Assembly: GCF_937890665.1 (NCBI RefSeq)
Contig: NZ_CALADU010000187.1
Span: 1-23,026, forward strand
Length of the DNA: 23,026 nucleotides
Source: an uncultured Subdoligranulum sp.
GTDB lineage: Bacteria > Bacillota_A > Clostridia > Oscillospirales > Ruminococcaceae
Direction of reading: 5' to 3'
Shown: positions 6,919 to 15,435 of the stretch, piece by piece
Position numbering within the stretch: the stretch's first letter is position 1
Layout: each line of letters begins with the position of its first letter
The notes under the pieces: model-generated
Databases searched by the model: none
The model's input: only the letters and a program-made list of their open reading frames with translations
Told to the model about the DNA's origin: nothing
Made by a program: the position numbers and the translations under genes

Positions 6919-8943
6919 TTACTCAGCGCCGGCCATGCTGAAGAACTCCGCAGGTGACAGCACCGTAACGCCCAAATCCCTGGCCTTGGATAACTTGCTG
7001 CCGGCATTTTCGCCACAGACCAGATAATCCGTCTTCTTGGACACCGAGCTGCCGGCATGGGCGCCCAGTGATTCGATCAGGTCATTGATTCCGTCCCGGG
7101 TGTAGGGTTCCACCTTGCCGGTAACTACGATAGTCTTTCCTACAAAGGGATTATCCTGCACCCTGTCTTCGCTGTGTTCTGCCACAGCAGGCTTTTGAAT
7201 ACTCATCATAGTCTGTAACTCCTCCCAAATACAAAAATTATCTTCTACACAGAACCAGTCGTGGATATTGTTATGCAATATCTCCCCGAAATCCGGAAGC
7301 TGCCGGAAATCATAGCCGCCATAGACCGCATCCCGAAACTCATCCAAATCATAGTGGAACACACGACCCAATACCTTGCTGGCAGTGTTGCCGATCATAG
7401 GGATGTCCATAGAAATCAGATACCGTTCAAAGGTGGTATTCCGGCTCTGCTGGATAGCGTCCCAAAGGCGCTGCCAGGACTTTTCACCAAATCCATCCAT
7501 GCGGACGATTTCAGCCCGGTAACGATCCAGACGGTAAATATCCAGATAACTATGGATAAATCCCTGACCGATGAATTTTTCCAATGCAGCCTCCGACAGC
7601 CCTTCAATGTCCATTGCCTTCTGGCTGACAAAATGGACGAACTTTTTCAGCCGACGTGTCTCGCAGTCAGGGTTATCACAGTACAGCGTCTTGATGATGC
7701 GATTCTCGCCATTTTCGCCCTTTCCACTTGATTCATGGATGCGGGTAGGCTGTCCACAGCAGGGACAAACATGGGGAATCGTATCCACCATAGAGAAGCC
7801 GCCTCTGTCCAGATTTTCCTCCACGTGGGGGATAATCATGTTTCGTTTGCTTACCAGAATCCGGTTTCCAGCCATCAGTTCCAGATCCTCAATAAAGGAC
7901 AGGTTGTGCAGACTGGCCCTGCTGACCTCACAGCCATCGATTTCCACCGGCGTAAACACTGCTACCGGAGCAATCTCTCCGGTTCTGCCCGGTGTCCATT
8001 CGATGTACTGCAGCAGGCTCTCATGCAGGTCATCTTCAAACTTATAGGCCAGACCGTCCTTATAGTGATGTCCGGTGCGGCCGCAGCTCTGGGCATAGGC
8101 GATGTCGTTAAACGAAACCACGATACCGTCAATGGGGATATCTTTGTCAGTGGCATATTGCCGCAGCTGATAGATACCGGCTTCCACATTTTCCAGCGTC
8201 AGTTTCTGCTTTGTGACCAGATACTTACAGGGCTGGAACCCCAACGCACGCAATTCCCGTAGCTTATCTGATTTCCGGGTCAGGTGCGGAAAGCCCTCCA
8301 GCACACCAAACGGCATGAAAACCAGCCGACGCTCCTGGCATATCTTGGCATCCATCAGACGGATGGAACCGGCAGCCAGATTGCGGCCGTTTTTATAGGG
8401 CTTACCGCTGCTGTCCTGCAGGCTGGTCTTCAGTTCCTCAAAATCACTGGGTCTGATAAAGCCCTCGCCCGTCACAACCAGTCTCTCTTTGTAGGTGATG
8501 TGGGAAGGGATACCGCTGATGGCTCGGGTGTTATGGGTAATGATCTCCCCTTCGTCACCATCGCCACGGGTAGCCGCCTCCAGAAGTTCTCCATTCTCAT
8601 AGGTCAACTTTACAGTCAAGCCATCCAGTTTGAGCATCAGCATCACCTGCTGCTCACCCATGAAATTCAGAAGATCCATACTGCTCTTAGTCTTATCCAA
8701 AGACAGCAGCGGGATCTCATGTCTGGTTTTCTCCAGCCTGCTCACCGCAGGATAGCCTACTGTCTGGGTTGGCGAATTTGCCATTTGGATTCCCGTTTCC
8801 TGTTCCAGCTCTTTCAACTCGTCAAAGAGTCTGTCATAGACCTCATCTGACACGCTGGGAGCGTTGCGGTTATAATACTCATCCCGATAGCGGTTGAGCC
8901 GGTCATTCAATTCCCTCTGCTTTTCAAAAATATTCCGTTCCAT
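6919..8943 (-). CDS. ligA: NAD-dependent DNA ligase, element-encoded
   Basis: It seals nicks in duplex DNA using NAD+ as adenyl donor. At 674 aa it matches full-length bacterial LigA. In order: NMN-binding domain Ia (DEYYNRNAPSVSDEVYDRLF, about 21-40); adenylation domain with the nucleophile Lys105 in KLDGLTV and the RGDGDEGE motif; OB fold; a four-cysteine zinc finger (CPCCGQ and CDNPDCE); a helix-hairpin-helix region; and a C-terminal BRCT domain (NPFVGKTIVVTGKVE and KKTDYLVCGENAGSK). All key elements are visible, so it is probably active. It starts by a one-base overlap (TAATG) with the 107-aa gene and ends block A. The host should have its own ligA elsewhere, so this copy is likely for element replication. 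The KLDGLTV motif departs slightly from the common KIDGLA. Confidence 0.95.
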   Translation of the reverse strand: MERNIFEKQRELNDRLNRYRDEYYNRNAPSVSDEVYDRLFDELKELEQETGIQMANSPTQTVGYPAVSRLEKTRHEIPLLSLDKTKSSMDLLNFMGEQQVMLMLKLDGLTVKLTYENGELLEAATRGDGDEGEIITHNTRAISGIPSHITYKERLVVTGEGFIRPSDFEELKTSLQDSSGKPYKNGRNLAAGSIRLMDAKICQERRLVFMPFGVLEGFPHLTRKSDKLRELRALGFQPCKYLVTKQKLTLENVEAGIYQLRQYATDKDIPIDGIVVSFNDIAYAQSCGRTGHHYKDGLAYKFEDDLHESLLQYIEWTPGRTGEIAPVAVFTPVEIDGCEVSRASLHNLSFIEDLELMAGNRILVSKRNMIIPHVEENLDRGGFSMVDTIPHVCPCCGQPTRIHESSGKGENGENRIIKTLYCDNPDCETRRLKKFVHFVSQKAMDIEGLSEAALEKFIGQGFIHSYLDIYRLDRYRAEIVRMDGFGEKSWQRLWDAIQQSRNTTFERYLISMDIPMIGNTASKVLGRVFHYDLDEFRDAVYGGYDFRQLPDFGEILHNNIHDWFCVEDNFCIWEELQTMMSIQKPAVAEHSEDRVQDNPFVGKTIVVTGKVEPYTRDGINDLIESLGAHAGSSVSKKTDYLVCGENAGSKLSKARDLGVTVLSPAEFFSMAGAE

Positions 8944-9266
8944 TATGCTGCCTCCTTTTCAAGTACCCGGAAGGACATAACCAGTTCTTCTTCCGTATGC
9001 TTCTGTTCACTGTCGAAAACACTGCAAACACCGTCTGCAAACTGCCAGTGGGCGGCTCTGCCCCACCAAAGGATCGGGCCGCGGCCGCCGTTGCCTCTGT
9101 TGGCAGACGCATCTGGCTGATTCGCTACGGTACTATAAAAGCCCTGCGTGTTTACCAGCGTAATGTTCCGTATCTGCCCAATACATTCCGGCCGACAGTG
9201 ATCCAATATCTCCAACTGCGTCCCTTCCCGAAGTGTCCTGCGCAGCTGATTCAGGTTTTTGATCAT
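8943..9266 (-). CDS. Hypothetical protein (107 aa) upstream of ligA
   Basis: Family not recognised. The start at 9266 is set by AAGGAG eight bases upstream; an earlier in-frame ATG at 9299 has no site and would overlap the neighbour more. The protein looks beta-rich and compact, with a conserved-looking centre (GQIRNITLVNTQGFYS, WWGRAAHWQF) and several Trp, Gly and Asn residues. It overlaps the upstream 85-aa gene by 4 bp and ligA by 1 bp, so it is translated with both. An accessory role in replication is possible from context alone. Confidence 0.75.
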   Translation of the reverse strand: MIKNLNQLRRTLREGTQLEILDHCRPECIGQIRNITLVNTQGFYSTVANQPDASANRGNGGRGPILWWGRAAHWQFADGVCSVFDSEQKHTEEELVMSFRVLEKEAA

Positions 9267-9520
9267 GCGATTTTCTCCTTTCCCCGCCCCACAGGGCAAT
9301 CCTGCTGTGCGGTATGCAGCCCATTTCTGCCGGCTGCATATCTGCCAAAATTCAATTCATGGACAATACGCTGAATGGCGTCATCATCGTCCCACGCTGC
9401 GTGAAGCGTATTCCGCTCTGGCCCGGCTCCCACATGGACACATACCTTTTCACTGCCAACCTGCAGCAGCACATCCTGTCGCCTGGCGCAAACCACTGCC
9501 AGATTTCCAATTTGTTTCAT
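9263..9520 (-). CDS. Hypothetical protein (85 aa)
   Basis: Family not recognised. It is a small soluble protein with an N-terminal beta-like segment (LAVVCARRQDVLLQVGSEKV), then VHVGAGPER and a helical HELNFGRYA segment. AAGGAG precedes the ATG at 9520 by about 8 bases. It overlaps the 107-aa gene by 4 bp (ATGA). The hairpin at 9547-9574 lies just upstream, between it and the pcfJ-like gene. Confidence 0.7.
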   Translation of the reverse strand: MKQIGNLAVVCARRQDVLLQVGSEKVCVHVGAGPERNTLHAAWDDDDAIQRIVHELNFGRYAAGRNGLHTAQQDCPVGRGKEKIA

Positions 9521-9546
9521 GCTCTGCTCCTTCCTTCTTCATCAAT

Positions 9547-9574
9547 GACCGGACGCCCTCAAGGACGCCCGGCC
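9547..9574. repeat. Hairpin in the pcfJ-like/85-aa intergenic gap
   Basis: GACCGGACGCCC, a TCAA loop and GGACGCCCGGCC form a stem of 12 pairs when wobble pairs are allowed on the minus-strand RNA (loop UUGA). No U run follows on the minus strand, so it is unlikely to be a terminator there. It may be an RNA processing or stability element that separates expression of upstream and downstream operon parts (inference). Confidence 0.45.
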
Positions 9575-9586
9575 ATTCTCATTTTG

Positions 9587-11773
9587 TCACGCTGCAGCAG
9601 CCAATGCCGGAGACTGGATGCTATCCGTGTTTTCCATCAGGTCAGCCATCAGCACATCCGCCAAAAGCCTTCCTGCCAAATGGCCGGTATGAATGATGAC
9701 CCGATCCTTCTTCAACTGGATAAACTCCTTCTCACGAAGAATCCTGCTTTCCGCAGCCAGCGCCTTGTCGCTTTCTGTCAGCCTGGCAGTAATCACCCGC
9801 TGCCACTTCTGCAGAAACTCGGTCGCCTGCTCAATGTCCTTCTTCTGCCGGTCATATTCCGTCCGTTTCTGCCGCACTGTTCCATCTGGCTCCACTTCCA
9901 GCGTGTAATAGGCATGGAAAGGATCAGCCGTTTTACGCAGAAACATCACAAAGCTTTCTCGCCGCTCAATCCGGTCCCAGTAGCGGTCACTGCTGCCTGC
10001 ACAGTGATGGAGCGCACGCCCCTCGGTAATAATGTCCAGAATACCGTCTGGCACCACTACCATGTAATCCGCATCGGCGTACTCATATTTCGCTTTGATT
10101 TCCTGACAGATAGCATTAACATGGGGGAATTTCTCCTCCATCTCCTCGGCCTGCAGTTCAATATCCTTCTCCTGGCATTTGAGCACCAGATCATCGTGGC
10201 GCCGCCGCAGTTTTCTGGTGCGATATACGATCTCATCATATACATCCATGTGCAATTTCTTTGCCATGGAAAGATAATCCTCCCAGGTACGCAATACCTC
10301 ATGGCTGTTTCTCCGGAAGGATGGCATCTGACGCCGTACATAGTTATAGACCTGCACCATGCTCATGCGGTCAGCAATGAACTGGACATCCCTGGGGCTA
10401 ATGTTCTGCTGACACATCCACAAAAGGACATTATCTGGGATTTCCCTGTCGGTGCCCTTTTCATATTGCAGCCACCGCAGCAGATCACAGCCTCCATTAT
10501 GGAGCCGAAGTCGCTGAAACCTCCTGCTGTCAAGGCCCAGAGCTTTAATCAGACTCCCGGCACTATGGTTTTTGATTAGTTCACTGACTGTTCCGCAGGA
10601 ACTGAAACATTCCTTGGTAAGCTTCGGCAGGTTCACCTTGCTGATCTGCTCCATTTGCGGTATCCGTTCAAGCACTGCCAGATATTTTTCCGGGTCAACA
10701 CTTTTCTGCTTCCGAATCCAGTTGACCAGCCCTGTGCATCGAAGTTCCTTCTGTTCCAGAGTTGGCAGCGTTTTTCCATAGACCCGTCCATCATGTGAAC
10801 CAGACCAACTATAAGAACAGGGGCTTCCGGAAATCCAGCGCATATTTCGCTGTTTATACAGACCCCAATAGTAGGTTCTTGGTTTTCTTTCCCGGTCATA
10901 AATCGTGCGCCGGATTTCCTGACAATAAAGCTTGGAGTTTGGAAGGCTTTCTTTCCCATATGTCCGGTCAGCCTGAAATTCACGAACTACAAAACCGTCT
11001 TTGCATCGCTGGATTAGGTAGGCAAAATGTTTTTCTGTCTGCATATACCCCGCTCGTCCATAGGCTTTGAATACCACCGGATGTCGGCAGCAGCTACAGC
11101 GGCCTTGTTGATTGTGATGGGGATGCACCTTGATCGGCACTTCCTTTTCGCAGTAGGTACAGTAACCTGTTTTGGCGCCGCCCTTTTTGTAGTGGTAGTA
11201 AATGTAATTTTGCCGGATGGCAACCTTATCCACCCAGCGGTTCCAGTCCTTGGGAAGCTCCGGCACCTGTTCCATATCCTTATCCCATGGATCAGTTTCC
11301 CGCCGGTGCCGCTGTTCGAGCTGTTCCTCACGCACATTCCGCTGAAACTGCCGGATTGCCTCTACCGCTTTTTTATTGATGTTCAGATATGCCTGTATAG
11401 ATGTCTCATCTTCCTCGCTGACCCAGTAGGCTTTGGTATACCAGTATCGGCGCTTCCAGTCCAATCTGTCCAGTTTGGCCTCACACCATTTCTGGTTCAG
11501 GCTATTATAAGTAATAAATTGCCGCTTTTCTTTATCCAGATACACTTCGTAAGCTGGGCTATTCCCGTCTATGCGAAGATGCTCTGGGAAAAAGAAAGCC
11601 ACCTTCAATATCCCATCCTGCGTGATGCATCTCAGGTAAACATAATACTCACAAACCTCCTGAACATATCCGTAGGCGATTTTTTCTTTTCTTGGCAAGT
11701 CTGACGCCGCGATCTGCTTCATCTCATCCGTCGCTGTCAGCTTGGGAAGTGCCATCAGGGCTCTTTTTTTCAT
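9587..11773 (-). CDS. PcfJ-like protein
   Basis: It resembles PcfJ, a protein of unknown biochemical role encoded on conjugative plasmids such as pCF10 and on many ICEs and phages. It has 728 aa. The N-terminal half has a possible zinc ribbon with Cys205, Cys208, Cys226 and Cys229. The diagnostic PcfJ core is in the C-terminal third: GRALHHCAGS at 585-594, RESFVMFLRK, then YYTLEVEPDG and VRQKRTEYD. The start at 11773 is one base after the stop of the DUF7666-like gene, implying coupled translation. A PcfK-like gene lies two genes upstream, the classic pairing. The C-terminus is Ala-rich and looks unstructured. Confidence 0.85.
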   Translation of the reverse strand: MKKRALMALPKLTATDEMKQIAASDLPRKEKIAYGYVQEVCEYYVYLRCITQDGILKVAFFFPEHLRIDGNSPAYEVYLDKEKRQFITYNSLNQKWCEAKLDRLDWKRRYWYTKAYWVSEEDETSIQAYLNINKKAVEAIRQFQRNVREEQLEQRHRRETDPWDKDMEQVPELPKDWNRWVDKVAIRQNYIYYHYKKGGAKTGYCTYCEKEVPIKVHPHHNQQGRCSCCRHPVVFKAYGRAGYMQTEKHFAYLIQRCKDGFVVREFQADRTYGKESLPNSKLYCQEIRRTIYDRERKPRTYYWGLYKQRNMRWISGSPCSYSWSGSHDGRVYGKTLPTLEQKELRCTGLVNWIRKQKSVDPEKYLAVLERIPQMEQISKVNLPKLTKECFSSCGTVSELIKNHSAGSLIKALGLDSRRFQRLRLHNGGCDLLRWLQYEKGTDREIPDNVLLWMCQQNISPRDVQFIADRMSMVQVYNYVRRQMPSFRRNSHEVLRTWEDYLSMAKKLHMDVYDEIVYRTRKLRRRHDDLVLKCQEKDIELQAEEMEEKFPHVNAICQEIKAKYEYADADYMVVVPDGILDIITEGRALHHCAGSSDRYWDRIERRESFVMFLRKTADPFHAYYTLEVEPDGTVRQKRTEYDRQKKDIEQATEFLQKWQRVITARLTESDKALAAESRILREKEFIQLKKDRVIIHTGHLAGRLLADVLMADLMENTDSIQSPALAAAA

Positions 11774-11774
11774 C

Positions 11775-12317
11775 TCAATTCACCGTCCTTCTTGTCAAAT
11801 CCACGCCATACCACACATCCGGCAGTAATGTGACACCATCAATTTGTCCTACAGCAACCTGTACGATACTTTCCGAATCCGGCGCTTCCTTCGCAAAAGC
11901 AAGGATGTCTCCCAGTCTGCCGGTGGCAACGGGGTCTTTCCCCCGTACCACCGCATAACCGCAGTTCGCCATTGCCCGGTTGGCTGCCACATGGGAACTC
12001 CACACCCTGCGCGGGTGATCTACCATGTAGGCCAAACCATGTAAAAACAGCTCCTCTTTGGTTAGCCGCTTAATCACAGTCAACTCCGTACAGGCGATTT
12101 TGGAGTCATGCTCATCTTCATCGATGTCGCCGCCGGCGTTGACAATATAATATTCCGAATGCTCCAGGCTGGAATAATAACTAAGGCAGTCCAGCGGATT
12201 TTCCGCACAGTGAAATCCATTTTCCCTGCAATTTGCTTTTTCAGTCGTATTGAGCCCCATCACAAACTGATAGCCACGGCATATCAGCCCGGGGCGAAAA
12301 CCCTTATAAGCAATCAT
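11775..12317 (-). CDS. DUF7666-like protein
   Basis: This 180-aa protein matches the form of a domain common in phages and plasmids. It begins MIAYKGFRPGLICRGYQF, has a GFHCAENPLDCLSYY motif, an acidic DIDEDEHDSKIA stretch, then a helical repeat-like tail with HVAANRAMANCG. The biochemical role of the family is unknown to me. The frame is open another 96 codons upstream, but that part is Arg-rich antisense-like sequence inside the pcfK-like gene. The start at 12317 is therefore preferred, with AGGAGG 11 bases upstream. It lies between the pcfK-like and pcfJ-like genes. Confidence 0.75.
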   Translation of the reverse strand: MIAYKGFRPGLICRGYQFVMGLNTTEKANCRENGFHCAENPLDCLSYYSSLEHSEYYIVNAGGDIDEDEHDSKIACTELTVIKRLTKEELFLHGLAYMVDHPRRVWSSHVAANRAMANCGYAVVRGKDPVATGRLGDILAFAKEAPDSESIVQVAVGQIDGVTLLPDVWYGVDLTRRTVN

Positions 12318-12342
12318 TCTGCATTTTTCCTCCTTTGCCGGC

Positions 12343-13263
12343 TCAGCCTGCCTTTGCCATCCCAAAATCCAGCAGCGACATCTGCCCATCCTGAGAAGGC
12401 TTTTTTTCCTCCTGCTTGGGTGCCGCCTTGGGTTCCGTCTTTTTCTTCTCTGCCGCCTTCTTGGGTTTGCTCTTTGCAGAGGACTTCCCAGCATACGGCT
12501 TGGGAACAAACTTCTCCTCATCCTCATGGTCTTCCTTGGCATCAGGGTCACGGAAATAATCTTCCGCCCACTGATAGCACATATCATCCGGCACATCGCA
12601 GCCATATGTCTGCTGTCCGGGACCAGGGCGGGTTCCGCTTGCTTTTAGTTCATCCTGCACATAATCCCATGCCTTTCGGTTGATGTACTGGAAACAGCGG
12701 ATCATGTTCTTTTTCGGATGCATCGTCAGACGGGCAAACGCCGTATCTTCCATACAGAGCATCTGGATATGCTCGGACACACATTCCTTCATATTTCGCC
12801 GTGTCAGTTTTTCTACATCGGTACTCACCCTCTGGGTAGAGGCCGCGATTACTTCTTCATCACTCATCGCTTCCAGACGGGCGATTTGCTCCTGCTCCGC
12901 GGCTTTCTTCGCCTGCTGTTTGGCGTCAAATTCCGCTTTGCGCTGGGCTTCAGCCGCCTCATGCTCCGCACGCTTTTTTTCTTCATCTTCTGCGGCGGGC
13001 GGTTGTGCCGAATTCCCCTCCTCAGCAGACTTCTCTTCCCCAGCAGGCGCTACTTCATCCGCAGGTTCCTCCTCTGCATCAGCCAAAGCAGTCTCACCGG
13101 CAGAAACCGAAGCCGCCGATACTGGGACAGTGTCTGTACCTACAGGCGGCACAGGCAAAGATTCCATCTCCTCCAGCTCAAAGGCTTCATCATCCTCAAA
13201 GGCTGCAGACGAATCGAACATACTGTTTTGCTGCTCCATTGCTATTTCTGAAAAAACACCCAT
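12343..13263 (-). CDS. PcfK-like protein with acidic N-terminus and possible clamp-binding tail
   Basis: The conserved PcfK-like region is about residues 155-245 (MKECVSEHIQMLCMEDTAFA, HPKKNMIRCFQYI, PDDMCYQWAEDYF). It is preceded by a long acidic, Ala/Pro/Glu-rich N-terminal tract and a coiled-coil-like stretch (about 92-135), and followed by a Lys-rich linker. The very end reads QMSLLDF at residues 294-300, close to the bacterial beta-clamp consensus QL(S/D)LF. The start at 13263 has AAGGAG eight bases upstream; an earlier ATG at 13320 overlaps the hairpin and is rejected. Family function is uncertain. Its place in a replication operon and the tail motif suggest that it works at the fork (inference). 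Confidence 0.8.
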   Translation of the reverse strand: MGVFSEIAMEQQNSMFDSSAAFEDDEAFELEEMESLPVPPVGTDTVPVSAASVSAGETALADAEEEPADEVAPAGEEKSAEEGNSAQPPAAEDEEKKRAEHEAAEAQRKAEFDAKQQAKKAAEQEQIARLEAMSDEEVIAASTQRVSTDVEKLTRRNMKECVSEHIQMLCMEDTAFARLTMHPKKNMIRCFQYINRKAWDYVQDELKASGTRPGPGQQTYGCDVPDDMCYQWAEDYFRDPDAKEDHEDEEKFVPKPYAGKSSAKSKPKKAAEKKKTEPKAAPKQEEKKPSQDGQMSLLDFGMAKAG

Positions 13264-13285
13264 TGTAAAATCTCCTTTCGCAAAA

Positions 13286-13326
13286 AATGGCATGGAGTAG
13301 GCCGTTATGACCCTTTCCATGCCATT
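13286..13326 (-). terminator. Terminator-like hairpin before the pcfK-like gene (possible attenuator)
   Basis: A perfect 11-bp inverted repeat (AATGGCATGGA and its complement) with a 19-nt loop is followed on the minus strand by TTTTGC, making six T in a row with the stem end. It sits between the 82-aa gene and the pcfK-like gene, inside an otherwise continuous operon. Partial termination or RNA processing is likely; the AT-rich stem base suggests leaky stopping. Confidence 0.55.
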
Positions 13327-13335
13327 GTGTGTTGC

Positions 13336-13584
13336 TCACAGCACATATAAAAGTGTGCTGAAGCTGTCAAAACAGTAGCAGACCACGCCAGTATACTGCC
13401 TTGACCATTCCTTGATTTTGTCCTGCACCTCCTGCGCAGTCTTTTGATTGCTCATGTTCCAGGGTGGAGGTACCGTTACGGTAAAGTAGCCATTCTCCAG
13501 ACAACTTCTGACATCTGCCGGAAGATTGGAGCACTGCTCATACAGTGCTGTAATCTGGCTTTTCTTCTTTTCTGCAATACGCAT
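13336..13584 (-). CDS. Hypothetical protein (82 aa)
   Basis: Family not recognised. It is a small protein with a basic helical N-terminus (MRIAEKKKSQITALYEQC), a central hydrophobic strand (GYFTVTVPPPW) and an amphipathic helix (QEVQDKIKEWSRQY), ending in a hydrophobic tail. The start lies 15 bp after the primase stop, with a moderate AGGGG site. A terminator-like hairpin follows it. Its genuine coding status rests on operon position and reasonable composition. Confidence 0.65.
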   Translation of the reverse strand: MRIAEKKKSQITALYEQCSNLPADVRSCLENGYFTVTVPPPWNMSNQKTAQEVQDKIKEWSRQYTGVVCYCFDSFSTLLYVL

Positions 13585-13599
13585 CTGACCCCTATCCCT

Positions 13600-15393
13600 T
13601 CATTCCTGTTTTTGAGCAGGCTCCGGAAGTCTTTTACACAAGAATGGGGAGAAGCGTACCGGCGCAAAATCCCGGCAGTCATTCACATAGAAGTATGTGC
13701 GTTTGCCTTGGCAGTCCAGTTCCACCACATCAGATGGAGCCAACGGACGGCCTCTGTAATCTTCCGGCAAATGCTCATTAAAGTCCAGGAACAGGCGCCC
13801 CAGCACTTCCATGTCATTCTGCCCCTTTGGGCAACAGACCTCTGCGCTCCATACCGTCTGATAGGCGGCAGCAGGCGGCTGTTCATATCCAGCCTTACGC
13901 AGTGCATCCAGTTGCTTGAACGCGAAAGGTACCGTCTGTGTCTCACCCAGGCAAAGCTGGTAAATGCAAAACCTCCGGAAAACTCTCTGGCTGTCCAGAA
14001 GATCCTTCAGCACCTGATTGCCCTGAGCAAGAAATATCTGATACTCTTCCTTTGTCAGCCCCAGATACTCTGTCAGGTCCAAATCTTTCTCCGCTCTGGT
14101 GTGCCAAAGCTCGACGCAGCCATCTATATAAGTAAAATCACACTTACCGCACAGATATTGCTGCTTAAAATTCATTCTCTGCACCTCCTTTTCCCTCTGT
14201 TCTTTCTCCCGAAGGGCAAGCTGCCAATCATCAAACCCTTTATAATTCGGATTCCAGGTCAGCCGACGACATGCCATTCCATTTTTTCGGGCCATCAGAT
14301 AGATCTTAGATGCCCCATTAGAGGTCATTTGGTTACTGTACTTATCCATATCATGAGCCTCAATGATCTCCTCAGTGCCATTCTGTGCCAACAGTGCAAA
14401 CAGCGTATCCAACTGGCTTGTGTTGTTTGCGCCGGCAATCGCCGCAAAAGTCCGGTTTGTCAGGCAGTGTGAGATGTCTGCTTTCAGCAGTCCCTCAATG
14501 ACATAGACCACCCGAGCAGATGGATTGCCGATAAAATGTACCGGGCTCCCGGATGTGACACCCATATTTTTGGACGAGGACGAAAACCAGATGTATTTGG
14601 CTCCTGACTTATCCGGTGGATCATCTTTTTGCTTGAGCGGACTATCCAAAAGTATCTGCAGGCCATGTATCATACCGTCGTATCCCACAGCTGGAATCAA
14701 AATCCCTGCGTTTTTTCGGTAGAAGTTCATGGTCCAGCGCCCGCTGTCATCCAGATAAAAGCCGGGCACCCCCTCCACCTTGCATCCCTGTTTCATCAGC
14801 CGCTCGGTAATGGAGCGGCAAAGGAAAGGGGGTGGAGTGCTCTTGAACCCAATCCGGTCGATCTGTTCATCCGACAGTCCCCGTTTTGGGGAGTGCAGAT
14901 GGTTGCGGTGGGCAGGCTGAAGAGGCAGCATAGCGAGCAGCAGCGAAAGCGTTTGATGAATTTCCTGTCCGCTGGCCCGTTCTGCTTGCTGCACTGTTTT
15001 TAGTTCGCCCCTCCTCTCATATCCGGCAAGGTCGGTCTGAGTCCCCGAAACCGGGGACCCAGTGCCAGCCTGCTGGTTTCCTGCCATCTCATATCCAGAG
15101 TTCGGCCGTTCCCTGTGAAAATCGTTGCACAGGGCTTCTCCTATCTCCCAATACGCATCGGATGTAGTCGTATTGTTTAGCCGCGCATAAAGCGCAAGCA
15201 TACCGCCATGCTCATCACAATAATTGCACCGCCAGACATTTTTGACGAAATTCACATTCATCTTGCCGCGGCGGTCACCACAAAACGGGCAATCCACATA
15301 TACACTGTTTGCCTGTCGGCGTCTGATTCGTAGATGTAGAAGTTCCACTACATCCATAATACCGAACGGAAAATCTCCTGGATATGAGTCCAT
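13600..15393 (-). CDS. DnaG-type primase (zinc finger plus TOPRIM) with C-terminal YodL-like domain
   Basis: It should synthesise RNA primers for DNA replication. Of 597 aa, the N-terminus has a zinc finger in which all four ligands appear to be Cys (35, 38, 56 and 59: CPFCGD and CNYCDE), a variant of the CHC2 finger. The TOPRIM core has Glu300 in VVYVIEGLLK and Asp348/Asp350 in HDMDKYSN. A linker with a CxxC pair (415/418) and a segment LTEYLGLTKEEYQ follow. The last part (about 470-585) matches the YodL-like domain: FNEHLPEDYRGRPLAPSDVV then YFYVN. That domain occurs in ICE antirestriction-type proteins. The start at 15393 has GGGAGG upstream. The fusion is unusual for a primase; no helicase domain is present. 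Confidence 0.88.
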   Translation of the reverse strand: MDSYPGDFPFGIMDVVELLHLRIRRRQANSVYVDCPFCGDRRGKMNVNFVKNVWRCNYCDEHGGMLALYARLNNTTTSDAYWEIGEALCNDFHRERPNSGYEMAGNQQAGTGSPVSGTQTDLAGYERRGELKTVQQAERASGQEIHQTLSLLLAMLPLQPAHRNHLHSPKRGLSDEQIDRIGFKSTPPPFLCRSITERLMKQGCKVEGVPGFYLDDSGRWTMNFYRKNAGILIPAVGYDGMIHGLQILLDSPLKQKDDPPDKSGAKYIWFSSSSKNMGVTSGSPVHFIGNPSARVVYVIEGLLKADISHCLTNRTFAAIAGANNTSQLDTLFALLAQNGTEEIIEAHDMDKYSNQMTSNGASKIYLMARKNGMACRRLTWNPNYKGFDDWQLALREKEQREKEVQRMNFKQQYLCGKCDFTYIDGCVELWHTRAEKDLDLTEYLGLTKEEYQIFLAQGNQVLKDLLDSQRVFRRFCIYQLCLGETQTVPFAFKQLDALRKAGYEQPPAAAYQTVWSAEVCCPKGQNDMEVLGRLFLDFNEHLPEDYRGRPLAPSDVVELDCQGKRTYFYVNDCRDFAPVRFSPFLCKRLPEPAQKQE

Positions 15394-15435
15394 CTGTTCT
15401 CCCTCCCTTCTTGGCCCCATAGATGGGGCTGCTTA

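Noticed and set aside
9314..10579. 421-codon open frame on the plus strand
   Set aside because: It lies antisense to the well-supported PcfJ-like gene, lacks a ribosome binding site and has composition expected of a complementary frame.
12318..12605. Upstream extension of the DUF7666-like frame
   Set aside because: Arg-rich stretch that is an alternate frame of the Lys-rich pcfK-like tail; the DUF7666-type start with AGGAGG is at 12317.
12900..13210. Repetitive-looking GCx/GAx tract as a possible CRISPR or tandem repeat
   Set aside because: It encodes an Ala/Glu/Pro-rich disordered region without regular unit length or spacers.
13444..14472. 342-codon open frame on the plus strand
   Set aside because: Antisense to the primase gene, which has clear zinc-finger, TOPRIM and YodL-like motifs; no start signal.
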